Below are positions 9,461 through 17,811 of a stretch of 64,000 nucleotides of DNA, one piece after another. A program made the position numbers and the translations under genes. How positions within the stretch are numbered: position 1 is the first letter of the stretch; each line of letters starts with the position of its first letter. The DNA is from Citrobacter freundii (GTDB lineage Bacteria; Bacteroidota; Bacteroidia; Chitinophagales; Chitinophagaceae), in assembly GCA_003243445.1 (NCBI GenBank), contig QFQQ01000012.1:62001-126000 (forward strand), in the 5' to 3' direction. Below the pieces are notes generated by a model, which searched no databases, was not told the origin of the DNA, and saw only the letters and a program-made list of their open reading frames with translations.

Positions 9461-9680
9461 CTAACCTAACTTGCTGGTTATAACCCCAGGTAGTTCGATG
9501 GCCGATAACCGATGGCTGATGGCCGGTTTACTCCTTTTGGCTGAAGGTCCTTCATCTTATCGACCATGTCATCGCTCTGTTACCGGGTTATGCCCTTCTA
9601 TGGCGTTAAGTCGACCATCAGCCATCGGTCATCGGCCATCGAACTGCTTTGAGGCAATAACCAGCAAGTTGTGTTAATTA
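9461..9680. mobile_element. Palindromic MITE-like element, copy 2 (complete)
   Basis: The two ends (about 9468-9523 and 9615-9670) are inverted repeats of roughly 56 bases, identical except for a 10-11 base internal patch and one further base. Each runs from AACTTGCTGGTTAT at the tip to AGTTCGATGGCCGAT and ACCGATGGCTGATGG inside. There is no coding sequence in the roughly 90-base centre. The same right end recurs alone at 26561-26608. I see no certain target-site duplication. Confidence 0.75.
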
Positions 9681-9750
9681 ACCCAGGTGCATGAATATTG
9701 GATTTAGGAGATGGAGTTTTGTGTCATCATTTAGAATTTAAATTAAAATC

Positions 9751-10653
9751 ATGACAACAAAAATTTCATACACACTCGCAGTTTTATTAGGACTGGCAAT
9801 GATCTTCCTCGGAGCCCGTTTCTTTTTTTCTCCGGAAGCAGCAACAGCTGATTTCGGCATTCACTTTAATTCAAACGGAGACTATTCCTTTCAATACATA
9901 AAAGGTATCCGGGACATATTCTCCGGTGTGCTATTGTGTGCTCTTGTTTTACGGAAAGAACGGATGGCTTTAGGGATAATGTTATTAACGGCAACGATGA
10001 TCCCAGTTTCAGATCTGTTTGTGGTTTTAAGCAAAAGCTACACTGGTATTGCCCAGGCTATCTCTCATATCATTGCAAGCATCATTTGTTTTGCATCCGG
10101 GGTAACTTTATTGGCAACCAAAACTCAAAAAAAGCTGTATGAAAATGCAGGGTACGTCAAGCTGATCAGTTCGGCAGACACAAACAAGGAAAGTGTGATG
10201 GAAATGAATATTCTTCCAGGAGAAAAAACACCATGGCATTATCACACCTTGTTTTCGGAAACGTTTGAAATTTTAAAAGGTACACTGGAAGTAGGAAAAG
10301 GTAAAAATATTCATCAATTAAAGCAGGGAGATATGGTGACTATCCAGCCAAAAGAGAAACACTACTTCCACAATGTTTCTCACAAAGAATGTATTATAAA
10401 AGTATCACTTATCCCCGGCAATAAGAATTTTGAAAATTCACTTTTGATATATAAGGGACTTGCGAAAGATGGATTAGCAAGTGCGGCAGGAACCCCAAAG
10501 GGATTTACTTATTTAGCACTCTTTGTTTACTTGAACAACTCACGGATGACAGGCATTCAAAAAATTGCAGAGCCCCTTTTCAACTACATCGCAAAAAGTG
10601 CAATTAAAAAAGGACGTTTAAAAGAATTGGAGACTAAATATTGCAGAGAATAA
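9751..10653 (+). CDS. DUF4267-like membrane domain fused to a cupin
   Basis: A 300-residue protein of two parts. Residues 1-130 have four hydrophobic segments and resemble the small DUF4267 membrane family (the GARFFFSPEAA start is typical). Residues 140-230 form a cupin: the PWHYHTLFSETFEILKG block supplies the histidine/glutamate metal-site pattern and GDMVTIQPKEKHYFHN gives the second cupin motif. The last 60 residues are basic and helical. The fusion suggests a membrane-tethered metal-binding or small-molecule-sensing protein, but substrate and role are unknown. It appears to be a single-gene unit between repeat elements and a gap. Confidence 0.7.
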   Translation: MTTKISYTLAVLLGLAMIFLGARFFFSPEAATADFGIHFNSNGDYSFQYIKGIRDIFSGVLLCALVLRKERMALGIMLLTATMIPVSDLFVVLSKSYTGIAQAISHIIASIICFASGVTLLATKTQKKLYENAGYVKLISSADTNKESVMEMNILPGEKTPWHYHTLFSETFEILKGTLEVGKGKNIHQLKQGDMVTIQPKEKHYFHNVSHKECIIKVSLIPGNKNFENSLLIYKGLAKDGLASAAGTPKGFTYLALFVYLNNSRMTGIQKIAEPLFNYIAKSAIKKGRLKELETKYCRE

Positions 10654-11236
10654 AATTGCCGCTGACATTCCAGTTGCTGGGATGCTGGCTGACGGAATAA
10701 TAACAGGCTTTGGTTGCCGGGACGGCGGTTATAATATTCCGGCATAGCACAGGCCAGCAAGGTTACATCAGTATTGGTTAAGCAGACAAACCGATAGGAA
10801 TTCCTCGAAATGTTTTAGCCTTTCAGCTATATTTTGAGGTGCCAATCCCGGGCGTGCCGTTGTTGGTCCCGGCGGCTGCTACGGGCAATGGGGCGGCATT
10901 TTAACCTTACATGTGACTTCATATACCTGCATCAAATGCTGTCCATCCTGTTTTACTGTAAAAAGACAAAAGCGGACCATAACGGTTATATACCGACTCA
11001 TCGCCGGCTGACCATCTACGGATTGTACGACGAGATCTTCCAGATACGTTCGGCTGGTTATTTTTCGTGTTGCTGTTGGGCACTGTTCACACCATTTTCA
11101 GCATAACAATTTATTAATACGCAAAAGCATCCGACTTATTGCCAGGACGAGAGCTGGTTTTGTAACTTGCAGTAGCTCTCAGTTTCCAAAAGTTGTGGAC
11201 GGAAATTGTGAGAAGAGACTGAGAGTGTGAGATGCG
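10654..11236. other. Gap without a recognised gene
   Basis: 583 bases. ORFs here are short, start poorly and show no family pattern. GC-rich patches near 10680-10740 and 10850-10900 are not long inverted repeats. The last 70 bases probably hold the leader of the next gene. Confidence 0.35.
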
Positions 11237-11779
11237 ATGTTGACTACTAACTATAAGGCCGATCTGGCCAAACAGTTCTATCTGACGTTTGAAAAGGACG
11301 AAGTGATTTTATGGAGCGATCGTCCGAGACTGAAAGTTTTCCTGCTTAATTCCTGCCTGAAAATCTTTTACCATCAATTGGCGTTTTTAGGAACCTTTGT
11401 TTTCTTCGGTATACTTCTTAGCAACCGTGACGATCAATGGGATGTCAGGGGATTTATAGGAGTGGTTGCAGTTTTTGCGGCCATCGAAAGCGCGACCGTT
11501 ATCAGAGAAGCTTTACGCCTGCGGAAAACAACTTACCTTATTACTAATTTCAGTGTGCTTATACTGATTGACTCACAGATTTCTTTTGCTAAATGTATTA
11601 ACATCAGGAACATTGAGACCAAAGAGATAAAGCGAACTATAATTGATAAAAAGTATCAAACGTCCGCGATCTACCTTTTCTCCGGTGAGACATTCGATAA
11701 TGATGGAGTGGAAGAAAAAAAATACGATATCCTGCACGGGATCACTGACGCGGCGTATGTCTTAGTTCTGCTTGAATGA
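11237..11779 (+). CDS. Small membrane protein with a PH-like layout
   Basis: 180 residues: a short cytoplasmic start with a VILWSDRPR motif, two hydrophobic segments (about 48-65 and 72-92), then a soluble part beginning TTYLITNFSVLIL. The order 'ILW.grP, two membrane helices, YlITN..vli' is reminiscent of bacterial PH-domain (bPH2-like) membrane proteins. The match is by pattern only. It stands alone, and nothing nearby points to its job. Confidence 0.55.
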   Translation: MLTTNYKADLAKQFYLTFEKDEVILWSDRPRLKVFLLNSCLKIFYHQLAFLGTFVFFGILLSNRDDQWDVRGFIGVVAVFAAIESATVIREALRLRKTTYLITNFSVLILIDSQISFAKCINIRNIETKEIKRTIIDKKYQTSAIYLFSGETFDNDGVEEKKYDILHGITDAAYVLVLLE

Positions 11780-12144
11780 AAGTAAAAAATCAACCACAGG
11801 CTGACATTTCTTACAAGTTGCGTTGAATACCCTGCGTATATTTCTGTTGAAGAGTCAAGGCAGATTTTGCGCAACGGTTTTATTCAGGATTTGCCGGTCG
11901 ATTTGGTTCTGTGCCTTCTGGCGTCCCGATTTGCAACCTTTAATATTGCAGGAAGGACCAACGATTGCCCGCTGGCCGGAACTGATTTCATCCGGCGTAA
12001 TCACTCAATGCCGTGAAAACTCAAATCTGGATTGTCATTCCCATCTACATTTTGATCATTATAGCAAAAAGCAATTTTTTATTTAATGTTCAGCCAGAAC
12101 CCAAAATCCGATTCAATTTTTTTATTCTATCACCATTTGGTCAA
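11780..12144. other. Gap before the sigma-factor gene
   Basis: One frame is open for about 56 codons around 11820-12015 without a good start or known motif, so it may be a remnant. The last 100 bases become strongly A/T-rich, as expected for a promoter region. Confidence 0.3.
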
Positions 12145-12152
12145 TATATTTG
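12145..12152 (+). promoter_or_regulatory. Candidate -7 box (TAnnTTTG) for the fecI transcript
   Basis: TATATTTG matches the Bacteroidota primary-sigma -7 consensus TAnnTTTG exactly and lies in an A/T-rich stretch. No good TTG-type -33 box is seen at the expected distance. It would give a leader of about 160 bases containing the hairpin at 12275-12296. Confidence 0.4.
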
Positions 12153-12274
12153 TTAAGTTGATAAACATTGCATCAACCAAACTATTGTTGCCGGCGGCAA
12201 GAACCGCAGTAAACCTTATCTGACCAAAATTCAGTTACTAAAGGCAAGACGTTATCATAAGTCTGGAACTATAA

Positions 12275-12305
12275 CGACCTGCTCGCCGGCAGGTCGCTTT
12301 GTTTT
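12275..12305 (+). terminator. Hairpin with T-rich tail just before fecI
   Basis: The stem CGACCTGC/GCAGGTCG (12275-12282 and 12289-12296) has a six-base loop and is followed by CTTTGTTTT. It ends about 12 bases before the chosen fecI start, overlapping the place of its ribosome-binding site, so it is either a terminator for upstream transcripts or an attenuator. Confidence 0.55.
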
Positions 12306-12316
12306 ATGAAAACAAC

Positions 12317-12928
12317 ATGACACCATTGTCCCCGCATACCGACCACCCGGATTTACCGGAGCTCCTTCAGAAGGTCGCCGGTGGGGATCCGCATGCTTTC
12401 AAACGCCTGGTAGACCTGTACTGGGAAAGGATCTACCGCAATATTCTTGTATTGACACGCAACACCGAAAGGGCCCAGGAAATTACACAGGATATACTGC
12501 TGACACTTTGGGAGCAACGGACGCAACTGGCAGAAGTTGAAAATTTTATGGGCTATGTATATCGCATCGGCAGCCGGCAGGTCATCTCCGCCATGCGCAA
12601 AAAGATACTGGAAACAGAGTCGCTCGTCCGGGAAGACTTTGCTGAAACCAGGAACCTGCCGGAGCTTCAGTTAGAATATAAGGAAACCTGGCAACTGATC
12701 ATGCAGGCGATAGACCAGATGCCGCCCAAACAACAGCAGGTGTTCCGGATGAGTCGCATTGACGGACTGAGCCACGAAGAGATCGCCCGGGTACTGGGAG
12801 TTACGGTCGCTGCGGTAAAATGGCATGTTTCGGCAGGCCTGGCCAATATCCGCCTGCATCTTTCGCGTTATGGGGGTGACAAACTATTCCTGTATCTGCT
12901 GCTGGCCGACATCCTGCTTGGTTTATAG
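12317..12928 (+). CDS. fecI: ECF sigma factor of the FecI type
   Basis: About 203 residues. Sigma region 2 covers FKRLVDLYWERIYRNIL to AQEITQDILLTLWEQR (about 25-75), and region 4 covers MPPKQQQVFRMSRIDGLSHEEIARVLGVT (about 134-165) with its helix-turn-helix. I chose the ATG at 12317 over an in-frame TTG 18 bases upstream. FecI-type factors direct transcription of a TonB-dependent transport operon when the outer-membrane receptor signals through a FecR protein. The fecR, STN-containing susC and susD genes follow in the same direction, which fits that circuit. A repeat element separates fecI from fecR. Confidence 0.9.
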   Translation: MTPLSPHTDHPDLPELLQKVAGGDPHAFKRLVDLYWERIYRNILVLTRNTERAQEITQDILLTLWEQRTQLAEVENFMGYVYRIGSRQVISAMRKKILETESLVREDFAETRNLPELQLEYKETWQLIMQAIDQMPPKQQQVFRMSRIDGLSHEEIARVLGVTVAAVKWHVSAGLANIRLHLSRYGGDKLFLYLLLADILLGL

Positions 12929-12932
12929 CTTT

Positions 12933-13093
12933 CTGACCGTTCGATGTTCGATGACCGATGGCCGGATTTAAAGTCTGATATCCGGAATGATCCTATAAAG
13001 GCAAAAAAACTGATAAGACGAAAGACTTTCCGCTTAGCGGCTGTAGATCGGCCATCAACCATCGATCATCGGCCATCGAACATCGGTCATCAA
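12933..13093. repeat. Inverted-repeat element between fecI and fecR
   Basis: The left arm (about 12937-12964: GTTCGATG, TTCGATGACCGATGGCC) mirrors the right arm (about 13047-13092: GGCCATC, ATCGATCATCGGCCATC, GAACATCGGTCATC). It belongs to the same GATGGCCGATG family as 9461-9680 but lacks the AACTTGCTGG tips. A transcript would fold into a long imperfect hairpin between sigma and anti-sigma genes. Confidence 0.65.
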
Positions 13094-13223
13094 AGACTGC
13101 GGATGGGTACTGTCAAGCCGTGTTGATTATCTGATCATTACTCTTCCATCAAATAATTATTAATTTTTTTTCCTGTTGACCTATTCGCCTGCTTATTTTC
13201 TGCGACTATTATAATAAGGGACT

Positions 13224-14354
13224 ATGCATACAGACAAAAACGAACTTGACCAGCTTTTTGACGCTTACCTCACCGGGGAGCTCGATGACGTACAAAAAAA
13301 GGCACTGCTCAACCTGCTTGAAACGCCGGAGATCGCGGAAAGGATTGAAGCGGTTATGATGCGTTCGGACAATGGTGAAGGTGTTCAGATTGACCCGGGG
13401 ATCAAATCGGAGATCGATGCCTGGTTGCAGGCACGGGTTAATCAGCCCAGGGTTCGGAGGATGGGCTGGCTCTCGTATGCTGCGGCTGTTGTGGTTCTCC
13501 TCGGATTGGCGGGTACTATGTGGCTCTACTTTTCGCCCAAACCTTTTAATGAAAGGAGTATCACGGAGCGATATAAAAACGATATCCGCCCCAAACAGGA
13601 TAAAGCGATCCTGAAGCTCCCTGACGGCAGAGAGATCACCATTGATCAGAATGCACAGGGCGTCATTAATACGGGTGGCAGCGGTCAGGTGGAACAGGCA
13701 AATGGTGTGTTGACGTACGACGGTACTGCTACGGTCAGTTATCACGATATCATTACACCTGCCGGCGGCAAGATCGAACTGAAGCTCGCAGATGGTACGT
13801 TGGTATGGCTGGACGCACAGTCTAGCATTCATTTTCCGACCGCTTTCCCGGGTAAGGTAAGAGAGGTGGAAGTTACGGGGCAAGCCTATTTCGAGGTAGC
13901 CAAAGATGCGTCCCGGCCTTTTGTGGTATCGATAAAAGGGGAAAAAATACAGGTGCTGGGTACACATTTTAATGTAAATAGTTTCGAGGGAGATCAACGG
14001 GTCAGGACGACCTTACTGGAGGGCAGCGTGAAAGTGAGCAGTAAGGAGAAAGAACTCATTTTAAAGCCCGGTCAACAGTCGGATGGCCTTAGTTTGAACC
14101 CTGACGTGGATCTGTTGGAAACAATGGCATGGAAGGACGGTAAATTCAAATTCAGCGGAGCAACCATCGAAGAGATCATGAGCCAGCTGGCCCGGTGGTA
14201 CGGTGCAAAGATCGTATACAAGGAAAAGATCAATGAAGAATTTGTGGCAACGATCAACAGGACAGTACCTGTCTCGGAAGTGCTGAAGTTATTGGAGGAA
14301 ACCGGCCAGGTTCATTTTGAGATCGATGGGGAAACCATCAGTGTGTACCGGTAG
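13224..14354 (+). CDS. fecR: FecR-family anti-sigma factor
   Basis: 376 residues. A cytoplasmic N-terminus (1-80) that should hold the sigma factor is followed by one membrane helix (about 82-103) and a periplasmic FecR domain with GGKIELKLADGTLVWLDA and a VEVTGQAYFEVAKD block (about 178-240). The C-terminal DUF4974 part ends in ...VHFEIDGETISVYR and in this family contacts the STN domain of the receptor. All parts are present at normal length, so it should work. It lies between fecI and the STN-bearing susC and would transmit substrate occupancy of that receptor to FecI. Confidence 0.92.
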   Translation: MHTDKNELDQLFDAYLTGELDDVQKKALLNLLETPEIAERIEAVMMRSDNGEGVQIDPGIKSEIDAWLQARVNQPRVRRMGWLSYAAAVVVLLGLAGTMWLYFSPKPFNERSITERYKNDIRPKQDKAILKLPDGREITIDQNAQGVINTGGSGQVEQANGVLTYDGTATVSYHDIITPAGGKIELKLADGTLVWLDAQSSIHFPTAFPGKVREVEVTGQAYFEVAKDASRPFVVSIKGEKIQVLGTHFNVNSFEGDQRVRTTLLEGSVKVSSKEKELILKPGQQSDGLSLNPDVDLLETMAWKDGKFKFSGATIEEIMSQLARWYGAKIVYKEKINEEFVATINRTVPVSEVLKLLEETGQVHFEIDGETISVYR

Positions 14355-14390
14355 TATAACAACACAGGAGAAACTCACATGAGATAAAAA

Positions 14391-14420
14391 GCCGGCAAAG
14401 TGTTGACGCACTTCACCGGC
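14391..14420 (+). promoter_or_regulatory. Hairpin in the fecR-susC gap
   Basis: The arms GCCGGCAAAGTG and CACTTCACCGGC (14391-14402, 14409-14420) pair with two G-T positions and a six-base loop. No U tract follows on the plus strand, so it is more likely a transcript-processing or stability element than a terminator. It sits 54 bases before the susC start. Confidence 0.45.
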
Positions 14421-14474
14421 GAAGATGAGTGATCAAAGATTTGGCATCCATTTAATCACCTAACAACCAAAACT

Positions 14475-17400
14475 ATGCTGATTTCTGCATTCGGCAAAGT
14501 GCTGTCATGTCCAAAATTAAAAGCACTGATCGCAATGAAATTAACTGTTGTTTTACTGCTATGTTTCCTTCAGGTGAGTGCGAGGACCTTCTCTCAGAAG
14601 GTCACGCTTCGCTTCAACAGGGAACCCCTGACAAAAGTCCTTTCCGAAATTGAAAAGCAAAGCGGTTACAGCTTTATCTACGGAAAGAAGTTGCTGGCAA
14701 CCGCTAACCCGGTCAGCGTGGAACTTACCGACGCTTCGATCGAGGCTGCATTGAAAACCATTTTCAGCAAGCAGCCTCTGAATTACAAGATCAACAACAA
14801 CTACGTAATTATTTCAGCTAAAACGGAGCCTGTTCCCAATCTGGTTACCTCCTCCGTTCCCGTACAGGAAGTGGCGTCGCCTCCTCCCACGGTAAGAGGG
14901 CGGATCCTGAATGAGGCCGGTGAACCGCTGGTGGGTATAACCATCACCGTCAAAGGGGGAAAAGTAGTAGGGATCACGGACCAGAAAGGTGAATTTGAAC
15001 TTAAGAATATTGCCGACGATGCAACACTGGTTTTTTCAAGTGTGAATATGGAGCCGCTGGAAGTCAGGCTCAACGGCAGAACAGAGTTGAACTTAAAGAT
15101 GAAAGCGACTTCCGTCAAACTCGACGAGATCGTGATGATCGGTTATGGTTCGACATCCAAACGTGAGACTACCGCGTCCATTTCATCGATCACCGCAGAG
15201 GAGATCATGAAACAACCGGTACAGAACCCGCTCAATGCTTTACAAGGCCGGATAGCAGGCGCACTGGTCACACAGTCGAACGGCTTGCCGGGATCACGCG
15301 TTACCATCCAGATCCGCGGCGTGAATGTGATCGATAATACCAGCGCGGGCGCACAGCCTCTCTACCTGGTGGATGGCGTGCCATTCGGTATTACGGATGG
15401 CGCTATACCGTTCAACAATGACCTGACTGGCCGCAGTCCTTTTTCATCCGCAGCTAATGGCGGCCTTAGCCCGTTTGCGTTGATCAACCCCAATGATATT
15501 GAAAGGATCGATGTGCTGAAAGATGCAGATGCCACCGCCATCTATGGTACACGTGGCGCCAACGGCGTGGTGCTGATCACCACGCGAAAAGGCAAATCGG
15601 GCAAAACCAAGGTGGATCTGAACCTGTACTCCGGCCAGGGTAAAGTAAGCCACTTTATTCCCATGATGAACCTCGCGCAATACCGCGCCATGCGCAAGGC
15701 TGCTTATGCCAACGACGGCATAACGCCCAACGCAACCAATGCCCCCGACTTGTTTTTATGGGATTCAACCGGCGAAGGCACAGACTGGCAACGCCGCTAC
15801 CTGGGAGGCACCGCTACCATCAATGATATACAAGCCACAGTATCTGGTGGCGACCAGCGCACCCGTTTCCTGTTCAACTCAGGCTATCACAACGAAACAC
15901 CCGTTTTCCCGGGCTCCTATAAATCAGAAAGAATTTCTACCCGCTTGAATGTGGAGCATAGTTCACTGGATAAAAAATTCAATGCCATTGCTTCGGTTAT
16001 GTATTCCTACGATAATACAAACCTGCTCGGCCGCGATCTGAGTACCCTGTATAACCTGCCGCCAAACCTGCCGCTCTTCAACCCGAACGGCACCATGTAC
16101 TGGAACAGCAACTTCACCAACCCGGAATCTTTCACCTATGCAAATTATTATGGTAAGACACATAACCTGCTTTCCAATTTGCAGTTGCGTTATTCCATCC
16201 TGCCGGGACTTGATGTAAAAGCTTCGCTGGGCTACAGCAGTGTGAGCGTTGATCAGAATACGCAGAATCCCGCCATTTCCAAAAGCCCGCTTTCCGGAAC
16301 ACCAACCAACTCAGCGACCTTCAATACTGCCAACCAGCGCTCGTATACAATAGAACCACAGGTTACTTATGTAACTGATATCTGGAGAGGAAGACTGTCG
16401 GCACTGGCCGGGATGACCTTTCAGCACTCGCTGAACACATCCGTGGCCTTATCAGGCGATAACTACAGCACCGCTACGCTGTTGGGAAGCATCGCAGGTG
16501 CAGGAACTTTCGGCAACCCATCTGCTGCTTACACTCAATACCGGTTTAATTCCGTGTTCGGCCGCCTCAATTATAATTTTGCTTCCAGGTATTTGTTCAA
16601 TGCGGTGCTCAGGCGCGACGGATCTTCCCGTTTTGGCTCGGGTAAACGCTTCGGCAACTTCTGGGATATTGGAGCAGGATGGATATTTACCGGCGAAGAA
16701 TTTGGCAAAAACCTCGGACCGCTGAGCTTCGGAAAGATCCGTACCAGTTACGGCGTAACCGGCAACGACCAGATACAGGATTATAATTACACCTCATTTT
16801 TTGCAGCAGCAGGCACCTATCAGAATGCTGCAGCGCTGGCACCAAGCAGGGTAGAGAACCCGCAACTACACTGGCAGACCACCTATAAGTTTGAAGTGGG
16901 CCTGGATCTGGCCTTCTGGAACAAAAGAGTGGAACTGACAGCAAACTACTATCGCAACCGCACGCCTAACCAACTGGGCTCCTTAAGGCTTTCTTCACAA
17001 GCTGGCTTCAACTCCTATACGGCGAACTTCGATGCCGTGATCCAGAACAAGGGATTTGAATTTGAATTGACTTCGCGCAATTTCACGTCCAAAGACTTTA
17101 CCTGGACAACATCGTTCAATATCACGATCCCGCGAAACAAACTGGTGAGTGCCAGCAGAGACTATTTCTCCTTTAACCAGAACTCGCTCGGCCAGCCGCT
17201 GTCTTATCAATTACGCTACAGCTATGCAGGGGTCGATCCGACCACCGGCAGACCGATTTACAGGGTGCTGACCAAAGATTCCCTTACACTGACACCGAAT
17301 GCGAACACCGACCGGTATGTTGTAGGATATACCGCGCCCAAAATGTACGGCGGTTTGAACAACATTCTTTTTTATAAGAATTTCGAGCTTAGCTTTTTCT

Positions 17401-17801
17401 TCCAGTTCAGCCAGCAGGATGGCAACATCCTTCCATCCACCACACCAGGTATACTTGGCAGCGGAAACATGCCGCAGTATTGGTTGGGTAATGTATGGAC
17501 CAAACCCGGTGACCAGGCTGCCCTTCCAAAATTCACCACCACTTCCGCCAACTATTCAGGCTATAACGGTTCGGACGCCATCTGGGGTAATGCCGCTTAC
17601 CTGAAACTAAGAACGGTCAACCTGTCCTACACCCTGCCTGCTGGAACGATCTCCAAACTGCGGATGACCAACATCCGTGTATACTTACAGGGACAGAACC
17701 TTTGGTGGACATCAAAGAACAAGTATGTATACGATCCTGAAACAGGTACGGCCATGCCGCCGCTGCGCATTATCACTGCCGGTCTTAATGTAACTTTTTA
17801 A
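14475..17801 (+). CDS. SusC-type TonB-dependent receptor with STN domain
   Basis: 1108 residues in the outer membrane. After the signal peptide (about 18-42) comes an STN domain (about 43-115) that links to FecR. A carboxypeptidase-like beta-sandwich follows (about 138-215, starting VRGRILNEAGEPLVG). The plug contains YLVDGVPFG and DIERIDVLKDADATAIYGTRGANGV. A long barrel ends in LRIITAGLNVTF with the terminal phenylalanine of outer-membrane barrels. With the SusD lipoprotein 10 bases downstream it should form the import pair. The downstream thioredoxin, DsbD and desulfurase genes suggest a sulfur- or thiol-bearing substrate, but the sequence does not say which. Confidence 0.93.
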   Translation: MLISAFGKVLSCPKLKALIAMKLTVVLLLCFLQVSARTFSQKVTLRFNREPLTKVLSEIEKQSGYSFIYGKKLLATANPVSVELTDASIEAALKTIFSKQPLNYKINNNYVIISAKTEPVPNLVTSSVPVQEVASPPPTVRGRILNEAGEPLVGITITVKGGKVVGITDQKGEFELKNIADDATLVFSSVNMEPLEVRLNGRTELNLKMKATSVKLDEIVMIGYGSTSKRETTASISSITAEEIMKQPVQNPLNALQGRIAGALVTQSNGLPGSRVTIQIRGVNVIDNTSAGAQPLYLVDGVPFGITDGAIPFNNDLTGRSPFSSAANGGLSPFALINPNDIERIDVLKDADATAIYGTRGANGVVLITTRKGKSGKTKVDLNLYSGQGKVSHFIPMMNLAQYRAMRKAAYANDGITPNATNAPDLFLWDSTGEGTDWQRRYLGGTATINDIQATVSGGDQRTRFLFNSGYHNETPVFPGSYKSERISTRLNVEHSSLDKKFNAIASVMYSYDNTNLLGRDLSTLYNLPPNLPLFNPNGTMYWNSNFTNPESFTYANYYGKTHNLLSNLQLRYSILPGLDVKASLGYSSVSVDQNTQNPAISKSPLSGTPTNSATFNTANQRSYTIEPQVTYVTDIWRGRLSALAGMTFQHSLNTSVALSGDNYSTATLLGSIAGAGTFGNPSAAYTQYRFNSVFGRLNYNFASRYLFNAVLRRDGSSRFGSGKRFGNFWDIGAGWIFTGEEFGKNLGPLSFGKIRTSYGVTGNDQIQDYNYTSFFAAAGTYQNAAALAPSRVENPQLHWQTTYKFEVGLDLAFWNKRVELTANYYRNRTPNQLGSLRLSSQAGFNSYTANFDAVIQNKGFEFELTSRNFTSKDFTWTTSFNITIPRNKLVSASRDYFSFNQNSLGQPLSYQLRYSYAGVDPTTGRPIYRVLTKDSLTLTPNANTDRYVVGYTAPKMYGGLNNILFYKNFELSFFFQFSQQDGNILPSTTPGILGSGNMPQYWLGNVWTKPGDQAALPKFTTTSANYSGYNGSDAIWGNAAYLKLRTVNLSYTLPAGTISKLRMTNIRVYLQGQNLWWTSKNKYVYDPETGTAMPPLRIITAGLNVTF

Positions 17802-17811
17802 AACCTACATC

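Noticed and set aside
9226..9680. Short repeated GATGGCCGATG units as a possible CRISPR array
   Set aside because: Units are directly adjacent, arranged as inverted arms and not separated by unique spacers of equal length; no cas genes nearby.
11820..12015. An open stretch of about 56 codons before fecI
   Set aside because: No start codon in a good context and no recognised motif; left as part of the gap.
13209..13997. A 262-codon minus-strand ORF across fecR
   Set aside because: Exact shadow of the well-supported fecR gene; no domain of its own.
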